Source: SIG607 sp045605385 (GTDB lineage Bacteria > Bacillota > Clostridia > Oscillospirales > Acutalibacteraceae). Taken from it: a DNA stretch of 50,490 nt. The notes below the pieces were generated by a model that was not told the DNA's origin, made no database searches, and saw nothing but the letters and a program-made list of their open reading frames with translations. The DNA is taken from positions 1 through 50,490 of the forward strand of contig JAZUPW010000022.1 in assembly GCA_045605385.1 (NCBI GenBank), written 5' to 3'. Made by a program: the position numbers and the translations under genes. Within the stretch, counting starts at the first letter, position 1; each line of letters opens with the position of its first letter. Shown here in pieces: positions 1 through 8,171 of the stretch.

Positions 1-38
1 TCCCAAATGTCGCGCGCTACCAACTGCGCCACACCCCG
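1..38 (-). tRNA. tRNA-Pro(UGG), 5' part, cut by window edge
   Basis: On the minus strand the gene starts at position 38 with a 7-nt acceptor arm (CGGGGTG), followed by TG, a D stem GCGC/GCGC enclosing AGTTGGTA, a 5' anticodon stem CGACA and the loop TTTGGGA. The anticodon is TGG, which reads proline. The count is exactly 38 nt up to the end of the anticodon loop, so the 3' half lies outside the window. The arms seen here pair normally, so nothing suggests the gene is broken. Confidence 0.85.
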
Positions 39-59
39 ATTTATTAAATTGTATCAAAG

Positions 60-180
60 AAGACTTGAAAAATCAAGTTCCACAGTTGTGGTCAAATATA
101 GGGTCAAACCTCAAAAACCGAGATTTGAAACTGCGAAAAACCCAGTGTTTATGCGGGTTTTCAAGAGTAGGGGTTTGAGC
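60..180. other. att-like block of short repeats between two tRNA-Pro 5' halves
   Basis: This stretch holds no credible gene. It contains an inverted repeat ACTTGA-AAAA-TCAAGT (63-78), a palindrome CCACAGTTGTGG (80-91), two direct GGTCAAA copies 12 bp apart (90-96 and 102-108), and an inverted repeat of the form AAAACCC...GGGTTTT (about 138-160). Repeats of the GGTCAAA type beside a tRNA resemble the arm sites and 3' flanks of tyrosine-integrase elements in Clostridia. That reading is inference from general knowledge; no integrase gene is present in the window. Confidence 0.35.
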
Positions 181-184
181 CGTT

Positions 185-229
185 CTCTTAGTCCCAAAAC
201 TAGCGCCCTACCAACTGGGCGACACCTCG
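185..229 (-). pseudogene. tRNA-Pro-like 5' fragment
   Basis: Reading the minus strand from 229, the acceptor-like arm CGAGGTG, TC, a paired D stem GCCC/GGGC around AGTTGGTA, and a TTTGGGA loop match the layout of the tRNA-Pro at 1-38. The anticodon stem that follows does not pair well (CTAGT against CTAAG), no T arm (GGTTCGA-type) follows, and no CACCTCG acceptor 3' arm is found downstream. It is therefore a truncated or recombined copy. The compensating changes in its D stem relative to the first copy suggest it derives from a separate, once functional tRNA. Confidence 0.55.
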
Positions 230-345
230 ATAAAAGTATTAACTTGTGAAAAATTAGGACTAATCGTAAAAAACCGTTTTGGCAACCCTCTTGCGATGCC
301 TCAAATTTGCAACAGCAACGATATGCAAAATTATCGTGCTTTAGA

Positions 346-374
346 ATTATACTATAGGTGAGGGCAGTTGTCAA
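346..374 (-). promoter_or_regulatory. Strong sigma-A promoter reading into the tRNA remnants
   Basis: On the minus strand TTGACA (374-369) is followed after exactly 17 bp by TATAAT (351-346), a perfect consensus promoter. Transcription would start near 339 and run through the tRNA-like fragment at 229 and the tRNA-Pro at 38. Between 240 and 340 I see no gene. Confidence 0.8.
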
Positions 375-401
375 GGTTTTTGTTTTGTATTTATGTCTTT
401 C

Positions 402-430
402 TTGAATTATTTTGATTAATGTGGTATTAT
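402..430 (+). promoter_or_regulatory. Promoter of the DtxR-type gene
   Basis: TTGAAT (402-407), a 17-bp spacer, then TATTAT (425-430), placed 43 bp upstream of the start codon. An overlapping TATAAT lies at 428-433 but has no -35 at proper distance. Confidence 0.5.
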
Positions 431-472
431 AATATTGTATTAACTCTATTATTTGTTTTTAGGGGGATTATA

Positions 473-838
473 ATGCAACTTCAGGAATCCGGTGAGATGT
501 ATTTAGAAACTATTTACGTTTTATCTAAAACTAACAACTACGTGCGCTCTATTGATGTGGGGGAGCGTATGGGCTATTCAAAGCCGAGTGTTAGCCGTGC
601 TGTTGGTTTGCTTAAAAACGGCGGCTACATCACCGTTGACAGGGAAGGCTATATTTCTCTTACTGACATTGGCTTAGAGGTTGCCGAGAAAATATTTGAA
701 AGACACACGTTGCTTACCAATTTACTAATGGAAATTGGTGTAGATAAAGAAACTGCTTCTTTTGATGCTTGCCGTATAGAACACGTTGTAAGTGATACAA
801 CCTTTAATGCTTTAAAAAAGTATTATGAGAATAAATAA
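473..838 (+). CDS. DtxR-family metal-dependent transcriptional regulator
   Basis: Protein of 121 residues, started at the ATG that follows the SD AGGGGG; a longer reading from 419 has no SD. Residues 5-60 form the winged helix-turn-helix of the DtxR/MntR family (SKPSVSRAV recognition helix at about 36-44) and residues 65-121 the dimerisation domain. M9, C100, E103 and H104 fall in the positions of the DtxR ancillary metal site (M-C-E-H), which points to iron rather than the D/E-type site of MntR; this is inference from the motif. It lacks the C-terminal SH3-like domain of full DtxR, as is usual for short clostridial members. No metal transporter is adjacent, so its targets are unknown. Confidence 0.85.
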   Translation: MQLQESGEMYLETIYVLSKTNNYVRSIDVGERMGYSKPSVSRAVGLLKNGGYITVDREGYISLTDIGLEVAEKIFERHTLLTNLLMEIGVDKETASFDACRIEHVVSDTTFNALKKYYENK

Positions 839-889
839 AAATATAAAGTTTGCACTTATTTTTGTGAAGACTTTGTGGCATAAAAAACC

Positions 890-916
890 ACGGTTCGTTT
901 GAACCGTTGTTTTTTG
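890..916. terminator. Bidirectional intrinsic terminator
   Basis: Stem ACGGTTC / GAACCGT with loop GTTT at 890-907, followed by a T-run on the plus strand and preceded by an A-run that gives a T-run on the minus strand. It serves the DtxR gene and the convergent GH2 gene. Confidence 0.75.
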
Positions 917-920
917 TGTT

Positions 921-3188
921 TTATTTGGATTTCGGCTTTTTGATTTTGTTAAGTTTTTTATTGATATCTAAAAGTTGTTCTTTGGTAAACTTAACGTCCA
1001 TCATTCCGCCCATAAGAGTGAACAGACGAAGTACGGTGAAACCGCCCATCATACTCATCATATCGGAATTTATTTCAAATCCCATTGCTTCCATTTTCGG
1101 TGCTTCGCCGTCTTTACCTTTTTTACCGCCCATCATTTTTGCAAACATACCTGCAAAGAGAAGTTTGCCCTGAACGGTGGATATAACGTCGCTCATTTTA
1201 TCGTTAAGAGAAAGATAACCTTCGGGGGCGTCAATATCAAACCAGTTGAGAATTGCGCCTTTTTCAATAAGGCGGTATTCTTCGTTAAAGGTATCAACCT
1301 TTCTTATAACGCTTTCGTCCTTAAATTCGCCTGCTACAGCCACTAACTTTGTTTCGCCTTCGTTCTTTACGTCGAAGTAGAAGAAGTGGTCTTCAGCGGT
1401 CTTTTTGCCTAAAGAAACACCGTTAGCAAAAAGTTCAACTTCGGGCATATTGGAATATACGGTAACCTTTGTTACGTCTTCTACACGGTCGATATAGCGT
1501 TTAGAACAAACGTGCACAAATTTTTCATCGGAAAGCCATGCCTTATAAGCATAGAACGAATCCTTTTTATACTTACGGTCGAAGGTAACAAGACCTTTAT
1601 GATTCTGACCGTTTTCGCCGCCTTCGTTACGGGCATCGGCACCGAAGTCAAACATATTCCAAACGTGGGTTGCCCACATATATTTACGGCTGAAGAGCTG
1701 CTTAATAAGTTCTTCGTGGTAGTATGCCTGATATTCTTCGGTATAGTCACCCTGTCTTGGTTCGGAAGTGTGCCAGTTAAGTGCTTCACAACCGTATTCA
1801 GAACAGCCAATAGGAATGTTGGGGTGTGTTTTGTGGAACTTATCAAACCAAGGACCGTTCATTGAAGTTTCACCGCCGTACCAACCGAAATAGTGGTTGT
1901 ATGAAACTACGTCGGGAATCTGCAAATAAGGGTCATCCATTTTGCACATAGAAACAGCGGCAATAGTGGTCAAACGAGTTTTGTCAAGTTCGTGACACAT
2001 ATCGTTGAGTATTCTGTGGTTTTCAAGCAGATCATCATCAGAACCGCCAATGCTTATTTCATTTGAAAGTCCCCATACAACAATTGACGGATGGTTATAG
2101 TTCTGATAAATAAGTTCTTTCATTTGAGAAATTGTGTTTTCGCGGCCTGTAGGCATATGCTTTGAAATATAGGGGATTTCTGCCCAGATAACAAGACCTT
2201 TTTCATCGCACAAATCGTAGAAATACTGGTCGTGCTGATAGTGAGCAAGTCTTATTGTGGTAGCGCCCATTTCACAAATAAGTTCAATATCTTCTTCGTG
2301 GTGTTCGGGAAGAAGCGCATTACCAAGTCCCCATCTGTCCTGATGGCGTGAAACACCGCGCAAAGGATATTCTTTCCCGTTCAAGATAAAGCCGTTTTCA
2401 GCATCAATTTTAAAGGTTCTGAAACCAATGCGGGTTTTAACGTTGTCAAGAACTTTACCGTCTTCAACAATTTCTGCTTCTACGGTGTAAAGATACGGAT
2501 CTTTTTTACCGTTCCAGAGATGTACGTTTTCAAGTTCAAGAGTGGCAGAAGTATCGGCAATCGTTGTGGCGGCAACTTCATTTCCGCACATATCAAACAT
2601 TTTGTATACGATTTCCTGACCGAGTTTTGAATTTGTTACGTATGCGTCTATTTTAGCAGTACCTTTGTTTCCTTCAACAGTTGGGGTAACAGCAATACCG
2701 GGGGCACCGTAATATTCAAGGTCAAAGTGAGTTTCGTTAACACAAATAATATTAACGTTTCTGTAAAGACCGCCGTAGAATGTGAAGTCTGCCATTTGCG
2801 GATATACAAAATCGTTAGCGCTGTTATCAACGGTTATAACCAGAAGGTTTTCATACTTTGTAAGACTATTTGTAATATCAACACGCCAGGTGGAGTAACC
2901 GCCGTCGTGATGGGCTAACTTTTCTCCGTTAACGTAAACGTCAGCACTTGAGTTTGCGCCGCAGATTTCAAGGTAATATTTATCGGCAACGGGTAAGTCT
3001 TCCTTTTTAATGTTTTTTGCATAATAAGCGGTGCCGCGGTAATAATCATTATCGCCGTCCTGACCGTCAATAGCGTTAAAGCAGTGGGGCAAATTTACGA
3101 AATCCCATTTGCTGGAAATTTCGGTAGGAATGGCATCTGCCATTTTTGTGAAAGCCCATTTGTTGTTTAAACTGATAATTTTTCTCAT
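921..3188 (-). CDS. Glycoside hydrolase family 2 (beta-galactosidase or beta-glucuronidase) with Met-rich C-terminal tail
   Basis: A 755-residue retaining glycosidase without a signal peptide, so probably cytoplasmic. The order is sugar-binding jelly roll (about 1-165), Ig-like domain (about 170-265) and TIM barrel (about 270-560). The acid/base is E377 in the GLSNE motif and the nucleophile is E464 in CSEYG. An N-x-K-G motif at N529/K531 occurs in beta-glucuronidases but also in many clostridial beta-galactosidases, so it does not decide the substrate. The upstream GPH transporter 31 bp away and the neighbouring uxuAB genes favour a uronide. Residues after about 640 form an unusual tail rich in Met, Lys and Gly, with repeated MMGG motifs. 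SD GGAG precedes the start. Confidence 0.85.
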   Translation of the reverse strand: MRKIISLNNKWAFTKMADAIPTEISSKWDFVNLPHCFNAIDGQDGDNDYYRGTAYYAKNIKKEDLPVADKYYLEICGANSSADVYVNGEKLAHHDGGYSTWRVDITNSLTKYENLLVITVDNSANDFVYPQMADFTFYGGLYRNVNIICVNETHFDLEYYGAPGIAVTPTVEGNKGTAKIDAYVTNSKLGQEIVYKMFDMCGNEVAATTIADTSATLELENVHLWNGKKDPYLYTVEAEIVEDGKVLDNVKTRIGFRTFKIDAENGFILNGKEYPLRGVSRHQDRWGLGNALLPEHHEEDIELICEMGATTIRLAHYQHDQYFYDLCDEKGLVIWAEIPYISKHMPTGRENTISQMKELIYQNYNHPSIVVWGLSNEISIGGSDDDLLENHRILNDMCHELDKTRLTTIAAVSMCKMDDPYLQIPDVVSYNHYFGWYGGETSMNGPWFDKFHKTHPNIPIGCSEYGCEALNWHTSEPRQGDYTEEYQAYYHEELIKQLFSRKYMWATHVWNMFDFGADARNEGGENGQNHKGLVTFDRKYKKDSFYAYKAWLSDEKFVHVCSKRYIDRVEDVTKVTVYSNMPEVELFANGVSLGKKTAEDHFFYFDVKNEGETKLVAVAGEFKDESVIRKVDTFNEEYRLIEKGAILNWFDIDAPEGYLSLNDKMSDVISTVQGKLLFAGMFAKMMGGKKGKDGEAPKMEAMGFEINSDMMSMMGGFTVLRLFTLMGGMMDVKFTKEQLLDINKKLNKIKKPKSK

Positions 3189-3219
3189 TTTTTTGCTCCA
3201 AAAGTAATTTTTGCTTAAA

Positions 3220-4677
3220 TTATACTAAATTGTTAGAATCTTCTGCGCTTGTATAGGTTAAATCGTCGTCAGCTTCAACGTTTCTGCCAAGGTCTTCGTT
3301 CATTTTAGCAAGAGTCTTCTTGTCAAGGTTATATACAAGTCCGAGACCTACAAACTGTAAAATAGCAGAGAAGAGGAAAGTTCCTGCTACAAGGTAGCGC
3401 ATATTAACGGCAACTTCCCAAAGCTGATTACCTTCGTTTTTACCGTCATAACCTAAAGCAACCATTATAACGAGAACCAATGCAGGACCAACGCCCTGAG
3501 CTAACTTTCTGAAGAAAGAATGAAGTGAGTAAACTGTTCCTTCTTCGCGTTTGCCTGTTTTCCATTCGTTATAGTCAATAGCGTCGCCCATCATAGCCCA
3601 GGAAACCGTGGAATAAATACCGAGGCCTAAAGAGTAAATGAGCTGGAACACTATGTAGAGCAATAAGTCTAAATTAGTGTTATCGGGGGTGATAATGAAC
3701 AGGCCGAGACCTGCAGCCATTGAGCAGATTGAACCGAAGGTTGCTAATTCTTTTTTACCGAACTTAGCAACGCAGTTACGAGCAAGAGGAGTGAAAACTA
3801 CGATAGGAATCATAGCGAACAACTGAACAATACCGGAAATCTGAACGTTTTTGAAGTAAGACTGGAAGATAACGGTAACAGCTGTAGTAGCACCCTGCAT
3901 ACCGATAAACATACCCATAGCGGCAATGGTAGCGCCAACAGCAGGACGGTTTTTAATAAAGTTTAAGAAAGCTTTGAATACGTTGAATTTAACAGGCTCT
4001 TCGCTTAAGGTTACGTTCTGTTCAACACGGATTTCGGTGTTTTTAATCATAAACTGGAAGCAGAAGAAACCGAGTACGCCCATTAAAAGAGCAGCAATGA
4101 AAACGCGTTCGCCGATGAGGTTGTTTTCGCTATCATAAATAATGAAAGGAAGAATAACCATAGGAAGCATATTTCCAAAAATACTGCCTATAGAACGCCA
4201 AGCAGAAAGGGAAGCTCTGTCTTTAACGTCGTTTGAAATTAAAGAAAGAAGCGAACCGTAAGGAACGTTAGCAACTGTGTAAAAAGCATCCCAAACAACA
4301 TAACCCGCAATAAAGATTATGAACTTAGCCCATGTAGGAGCGTTCGGGAAGGGAAGGAAGCAACAAGCACCGCCTATGATAAGACCTATTGAACCTGCCC
4401 AGATATAAGAAAGAAACTTGTTCTTTTTATACTGGTGTTTGTCTGCGTCTATTATAGAACCGATAAGCGGATCGTTAATGGCATCCCATACCTGAACTAC
4501 AATAAGGAGTAATGCATACCAAAGGTCCATACCCATAAACTGTGTCCAGAAAATAGACATTGTGCCTTTAAGCGCAAAACTCATATTGCAGCCTAAGTCA
4601 CCTGCGGCATAAGCGATACTGTCGCGTATACCGAATTTGCGATAGCCGTTGCTATCTAAAGCAACTTGTTTTTTCAT
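3220..4677 (-). CDS. GPH-family (MFS_2) sugar:cation symporter
   Basis: A 485-residue membrane protein with about 11-12 hydrophobic segments. It shows the family's typical N-terminal pattern (YAAGDLG near residue 22) and the DPLIGSIID motif after the second segment (about residues 70-78) that marks glycoside-pentoside-hexuronide cation symporters such as UidB, MelB and YihO. It would import the substrate of the GH2 enzyme encoded 31 bp downstream, as in the uidA-uidB pair of Escherichia coli. The start ATG follows AGGATG. The upstream region has a TATAAT-like -10 but no good -35, which fits activation by the divergent AraC gene. The exact sugar cannot be told from sequence. Confidence 0.85.
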   Translation of the reverse strand: MKKQVALDSNGYRKFGIRDSIAYAAGDLGCNMSFALKGTMSIFWTQFMGMDLWYALLLIVVQVWDAINDPLIGSIIDADKHQYKKNKFLSYIWAGSIGLIIGGACCFLPFPNAPTWAKFIIFIAGYVVWDAFYTVANVPYGSLLSLISNDVKDRASLSAWRSIGSIFGNMLPMVILPFIIYDSENNLIGERVFIAALLMGVLGFFCFQFMIKNTEIRVEQNVTLSEEPVKFNVFKAFLNFIKNRPAVGATIAAMGMFIGMQGATTAVTVIFQSYFKNVQISGIVQLFAMIPIVVFTPLARNCVAKFGKKELATFGSICSMAAGLGLFIITPDNTNLDLLLYIVFQLIYSLGLGIYSTVSWAMMGDAIDYNEWKTGKREEGTVYSLHSFFRKLAQGVGPALVLVIMVALGYDGKNEGNQLWEVAVNMRYLVAGTFLFSAILQFVGLGLVYNLDKKTLAKMNEDLGRNVEADDDLTYTSAEDSNNLV

Positions 4678-4720
4678 TGTTAATCACATCCTAATAAGTA
4701 TTTGATATTTGCTATATATT

Positions 4721-4739
4721 ATTATAAAACAATTGTTTT
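4721..4739. promoter_or_regulatory. Palindrome at the GPH-GH2 operon promoter
   Basis: The perfect 14-bp palindrome AAAACAATTGTTTT (4726-4739) abuts a minus-strand TATAAT (4726-4721). No acceptable -35 lies 16-18 bp upstream. It may be an operator or activator site for the divergent AraC regulator; this is inference. Confidence 0.4.
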
Positions 4740-4801
4740 TAATGGGTTAGTAAAATTTTATTGTGTTTTTGTATAATTTTTATGTTAAGTTGCGTTTTTT
4801 G

Positions 4802-4830
4802 TTGAAAAGCGTGAAATAGTATACTATAAT
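4802..4830 (+). promoter_or_regulatory. Promoter of the AraC regulator at 4885
   Basis: TTGAAA (4802-4807), a 17-bp spacer and TATAAT (4825-4830), 54 bp ahead of the GTG start. Confidence 0.7.
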
Positions 4831-4884
4831 AATAAAAAAGATGTGCAAAATTTGGTTATTTTTTTAACAAAAAAGGTGAATTAA

Positions 4885-6093
4885 GTGTATTATTCAACAG
4901 AACTTCGACTTATTCGCGCCACGTTTGAAAAATGCGGAATAAAAACCGTTGTGACGGAAAAGGAAACTTTGTTAGAACAAATTAAAAAGGATATGCCGTT
5001 TGAGTTAGAAAACGCTTTTTTGTCCGAAACGTTTTTAAACGATATAAAACCTGCAACGGTATACCACCACAGCGATTTATTTTTTTGTAAGTATATTTTC
5101 TTTTTACTTCCCGATAACGAAAAAATTATGGTTATAGGGCCGTTTCTTGAAGAATATCCGACAAGTGAAGATATTATAGAACGCCTTGAAAAAATATCGC
5201 TTGGCGTACAATACAAAAAGCAACTTGAAAATTATTATTCCAACGTTGCATTGTTAAAGAAAAACAGCCACATATATATATTGCTTGAAGCGTTTTTTGA
5301 AATATTATGGACAAAAAACGGTTTTAAGTATTCCGAAATTAATAACGATATATATGAACAGGTTGTTTTACTGAATAAAACCGATTCAGAATCACAAGAA
5401 AACGACATACTTTTAAAAATGAAAAGTATGGAGAAACGTTATGAGTTTGAAACCGAACTTATGAACGCTGTATCGTCGGGCAATATTACCAAAGCAGGTC
5501 TTATTTTGGCGGCGGTAGATGAATTTCGTTTTGAAGTAAGAAATCCCGATAGACTGAGAAATATTAAAAATTATTGTATAATAATGAATACTCTTTTAAG
5601 GAAAGCGGCAGAAAAGGGCGGCGTACATCCTATATATATAGACAGTGTTTCTTCTGATTTTGCATTGCGTATTGAAAAAAGCAATTCGCCTTCTGCTTCT
5701 AAAGCGCTTATGGATGAAATGTTTAAATCTTATTGCAGATTAGTTAAAAAGAACTCACTGCAGAATTATTCATCGCCTGTGCAAAAGGCTATAGTTTGTA
5801 TTGACAGTGACCTTACTGCAGAATTATCACTTAGAAATCTTGCGGCAATGCAGAATATAAGCGCTTCGTATCTTTCGGCGCTGTTCAAAAAGGAAACAGG
5901 GGTTACCCTTACGGAATACGTTAACGAAAAGCGTATTAAATATGCAATGCAATTGCTTGCAACAACAAAAATCCAAATTCAAACGGCGGCGCAACATTCG
6001 GGCATAGACGACGTGCATTATTTTACAAAACTGTTTAAAAAGTACACGGGCAAAACGCCTAAAGAATACAGACAAAGTATAATGCCTAAATAA
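4885..6093 (+). CDS. AraC-family transcriptional regulator of the uronide locus
   Basis: A 402-residue protein with a GTG start placed 5 nt after the SD AAAAGGTGA. Residues 1 to about 290 are an unassigned sensor region with no receiver signature. Residues about 300-400 are a double helix-turn-helix of the AraC/XylS type, ending in the usual FKKYTGKTPKEYR-type signature. It lies between the GPH-GH2 operon (divergent) and uxuAB (downstream, same strand, with its own promoter) and is the obvious candidate activator for both. The inducer is unknown. Confidence 0.85.
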   Translation: MYYSTELRLIRATFEKCGIKTVVTEKETLLEQIKKDMPFELENAFLSETFLNDIKPATVYHHSDLFFCKYIFFLLPDNEKIMVIGPFLEEYPTSEDIIERLEKISLGVQYKKQLENYYSNVALLKKNSHIYILLEAFFEILWTKNGFKYSEINNDIYEQVVLLNKTDSESQENDILLKMKSMEKRYEFETELMNAVSSGNITKAGLILAAVDEFRFEVRNPDRLRNIKNYCIIMNTLLRKAAEKGGVHPIYIDSVSSDFALRIEKSNSPSASKALMDEMFKSYCRLVKKNSLQNYSSPVQKAIVCIDSDLTAELSLRNLAAMQNISASYLSALFKKETGVTLTEYVNEKRIKYAMQLLATTKIQIQTAAQHSGIDDVHYFTKLFKKYTGKTPKEYRQSIMPK

Positions 6094-6094
6094 C

Positions 6095-6123
6095 TTTACA
6101 ATTAAAATCAAATATGGTACAAT
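6095..6123 (+). promoter_or_regulatory. Promoter of uxuA
   Basis: TTTACA (6095-6100), a 17-bp spacer and TACAAT (6118-6123), between the AraC stop codon and uxuA. Confidence 0.6.
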
Positions 6124-6146
6124 GCAACCTGAAAGGAAGTAAAAAT

Positions 6147-7229
6147 ATGCAAATGACTTTTCGTTGGTACGGCGAAGGCAACGACCGTATTAAATTATCA
6201 GACATTAAACAAATACCCGGTGTTGAGGGTATTGTATGGGCACTTCATAATAAGATGCCCGGTGAAGTATGGGAAGAAAGTGAAATTGCCGAAGTTAAAC
6301 GTCAACTTGATGAATACGGCTTTAACTGCGACGTTGTTGAATCGGTAAACGTTCACGATGATATTAAAATCGGTCTTCCTTCAAGAGATAAATATATTGA
6401 AAATTATAAAACTACAATTAAGAACCTTTCAAAATTCGGTGTTAAGGTTATATGCTATAATTTTATGCCTATTTTTGACTGGACACGCAGTAATCTTTTC
6501 CATCCTGTGGGCGACGGTTCTACAGCGCTGTTTTATGAAAAGAATATGATTCAAGATGACTACAATGCGATGGCTAAGTATATTCTTGATTTCACAGAAA
6601 AATATAATATGTCTTTCCCAGGTTGGGAACCCGAGCGTATGGCGAAACTTGATGAACTTTTTAAGGCGTATGAAGGCGTTGACCACGAAAAATTGTGGGA
6701 AAACCTTAAATACTTCCTTGAAGCCATTATGCCCACTTGTAAAGAGTGTGATATAAAAATGGCTATTCACATGGATGACCCTCCATGGGATATTTTCGGA
6801 CTTCCAAGATTGCTTATTAACGAAGAAAATATAGACAGATTCTTAAAAATGGTAGATGACCCGTATAACTGTCTTACGCTTTGTTCGGGAAGTCTTAATG
6901 CCGACCCAAATAACAACGTTGCAGAAATTGTTCGCAAACATTGTGACAGAATTGCCTTTGCGCATATAAGAAACGTAAAGCATTTTGAAAACGGAGATTT
7001 TTCTGAAGCAAGTCACCGCGACTGCGACGGCGATACGGGAATTCTTGAAATATTAAAGGCTTACCACGATTGCGGTTATAAGGGATATATACGTCCCGAC
7101 CACGGCAGACATTTATGGGATGAGGGTCCGGGTAACGTTCGCCCCGGTTACGGACTTTATGACAGAGCGCTTGGTATTATGTATATGTTAGGCGTTTGGG
7201 ACAGCCTTGAAAAATTTGATAGAAAATAA
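6147..7229 (+). CDS. uxuA: Mannonate dehydratase
   Basis: A 360-residue enzyme that converts D-mannonate to 2-keto-3-deoxy-D-gluconate in hexuronate catabolism. The start is the ATG after the SD AAAGGAAG; an ATG 33 bp upstream lacks an SD. The N-terminus (MTFRWYGEG), the CYNFMPIFDWTRS segment around residue 100, and the metal-ligand segments AIHMDDPPW, CSGSLNADP, HIRN and RPDHGR are hallmarks of the UxuA family of metal-dependent TIM barrels, and the length is normal. The next gene starts 12 bp downstream and encodes the reductase that supplies mannonate. Glucuronate isomerase and KDG kinase are not in the window. Confidence 0.95.
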   Translation: MQMTFRWYGEGNDRIKLSDIKQIPGVEGIVWALHNKMPGEVWEESEIAEVKRQLDEYGFNCDVVESVNVHDDIKIGLPSRDKYIENYKTTIKNLSKFGVKVICYNFMPIFDWTRSNLFHPVGDGSTALFYEKNMIQDDYNAMAKYILDFTEKYNMSFPGWEPERMAKLDELFKAYEGVDHEKLWENLKYFLEAIMPTCKECDIKMAIHMDDPPWDIFGLPRLLINEENIDRFLKMVDDPYNCLTLCSGSLNADPNNNVAEIVRKHCDRIAFAHIRNVKHFENGDFSEASHRDCDGDTGILEILKAYHDCGYKGYIRPDHGRHLWDEGPGNVRPGYGLYDRALGIMYMLGVWDSLEKFDRK

Positions 7230-7241
7230 GGAGAAATAAAA

Positions 7242-8087
7242 ATGGTACAACTTCCTATTAATATTGACTTCAGCGGTAAAGTTGTTGTAGTAACTGGCGC
7301 AGGCGGACTTATTTGCGGCGCTATGGCAAGGGCATTTGCGCAGTCGGGCGCAAAGGTTGCCGCACTTGATTTAAATGAAGAGGCGGTAAAAAAATTAGCC
7401 GATGAAATAAAAGCAGAAGGTTTTATATGCGAAGGCTACAAGGCTAACGTGCTTGATACACAGGCGCTAACTGAAGTTCACGAAGCAGTTGTTCGCGACC
7501 TTGGCGAATGTGATATACTTGTAAACGGTGCGGGAGGAAATAATCCAAGAGCAACAACCGATAACGAGTATCAGCACGAAGCAAAGGAAGGCGGAAAATC
7601 TTTCTTTGATTTAGAAGCCGACGGTGTTGACTTTGTGTTTAAACTAAACTTCCAGGGAACACTTCTTCCCACACAGGTTTTTGCTAAGGATATGGTTGCA
7701 AAGAAGAAAGGCTGTATACTTAACGTTTCTTCTATGAATGCTTACACTCCGCTTACCAAAATTCCTGCATATTCGGCTGCTAAGGCAGGTATTTCCAACT
7801 TTACACAGTGGCTTGCAACTCACTTTGCAGGTACGGGAATACGTTGTAACGCTATTGCACCTGGATTCTTGGTTTCGGCGCAGAACTATAAACTTCTTTA
7901 TAATGAAGACGGCACACCGACTGCCAGAAGCGCTAAAATTTTAAACGGCACACCAATGAACCGTTTTGTAGATGCCGATGAATTACTTGGCGGTACACTT
8001 TTCCTTTGTGATGAAAAGAGTGCCTCTGCAATAACGGGCGTTGTACTTCCCATAGACTGCGGATTTGCAGCATATTCGGGCGTATAA
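7242..8087 (+). CDS. uxuB: SDR-family D-mannonate oxidoreductase (fructuronate reductase)
   Basis: A 281-residue short-chain dehydrogenase. The Rossmann motif TGAGGLICG is near residue 18, the NNAG-equivalent reads NGAGG near residue 99, and the catalytic Y177-x3-K181 lies in YSAAK with a Ser in the preceding NVSSMN. The length, the insertion after the NGAGG motif and the position behind uxuA match the SDR-type fructuronate reductase of Bacillus (YjmF/UxuB), which reduces fructuronate to mannonate. It is unrelated to the long-chain UxuB of E. coli despite the shared symbol. SD AAGGAG precedes the start; a strong terminator follows. Confidence 0.85.
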   Translation: MVQLPINIDFSGKVVVVTGAGGLICGAMARAFAQSGAKVAALDLNEEAVKKLADEIKAEGFICEGYKANVLDTQALTEVHEAVVRDLGECDILVNGAGGNNPRATTDNEYQHEAKEGGKSFFDLEADGVDFVFKLNFQGTLLPTQVFAKDMVAKKKGCILNVSSMNAYTPLTKIPAYSAAKAGISNFTQWLATHFAGTGIRCNAIAPGFLVSAQNYKLLYNEDGTPTARSAKILNGTPMNRFVDADELLGGTLFLCDEKSASAITGVVLPIDCGFAAYSGV

Positions 8088-8104
8088 ATAATAAAAAGTA
8101 TGAA

Positions 8105-8136
8105 AATGCATTCTCTTACGGGAATGCATTTTTTTG
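8105..8136 (+). terminator. Terminator of uxuAB
   Basis: Perfect stem AATGCATTC / GAATGCATT (8105-8113, 8122-8130) followed by a run of T. Confidence 0.85.
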
Positions 8137-8165
8137 TTTACAAAAATAAAAATTTGTGCTATAAT
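8137..8165 (+). promoter_or_regulatory. Promoter of the structured RNA
   Basis: TTTACA (8137-8142), 17 bp, TATAAT (8160-8165). The predicted start, 7 bp after the -10, is 8172, which is exactly the first base of the long closing helix of the RNA. Confidence 0.75.
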
Positions 8166-8171
8166 ACAAAT

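Noticed and set aside
7..249. 80-residue open reading frame on the plus strand
   Set aside because: It runs across the tRNA-Pro, the att-like repeats and the tRNA-like fragment, has no SD and resembles no protein I know; it is a by-product of tRNA and repeat sequence.
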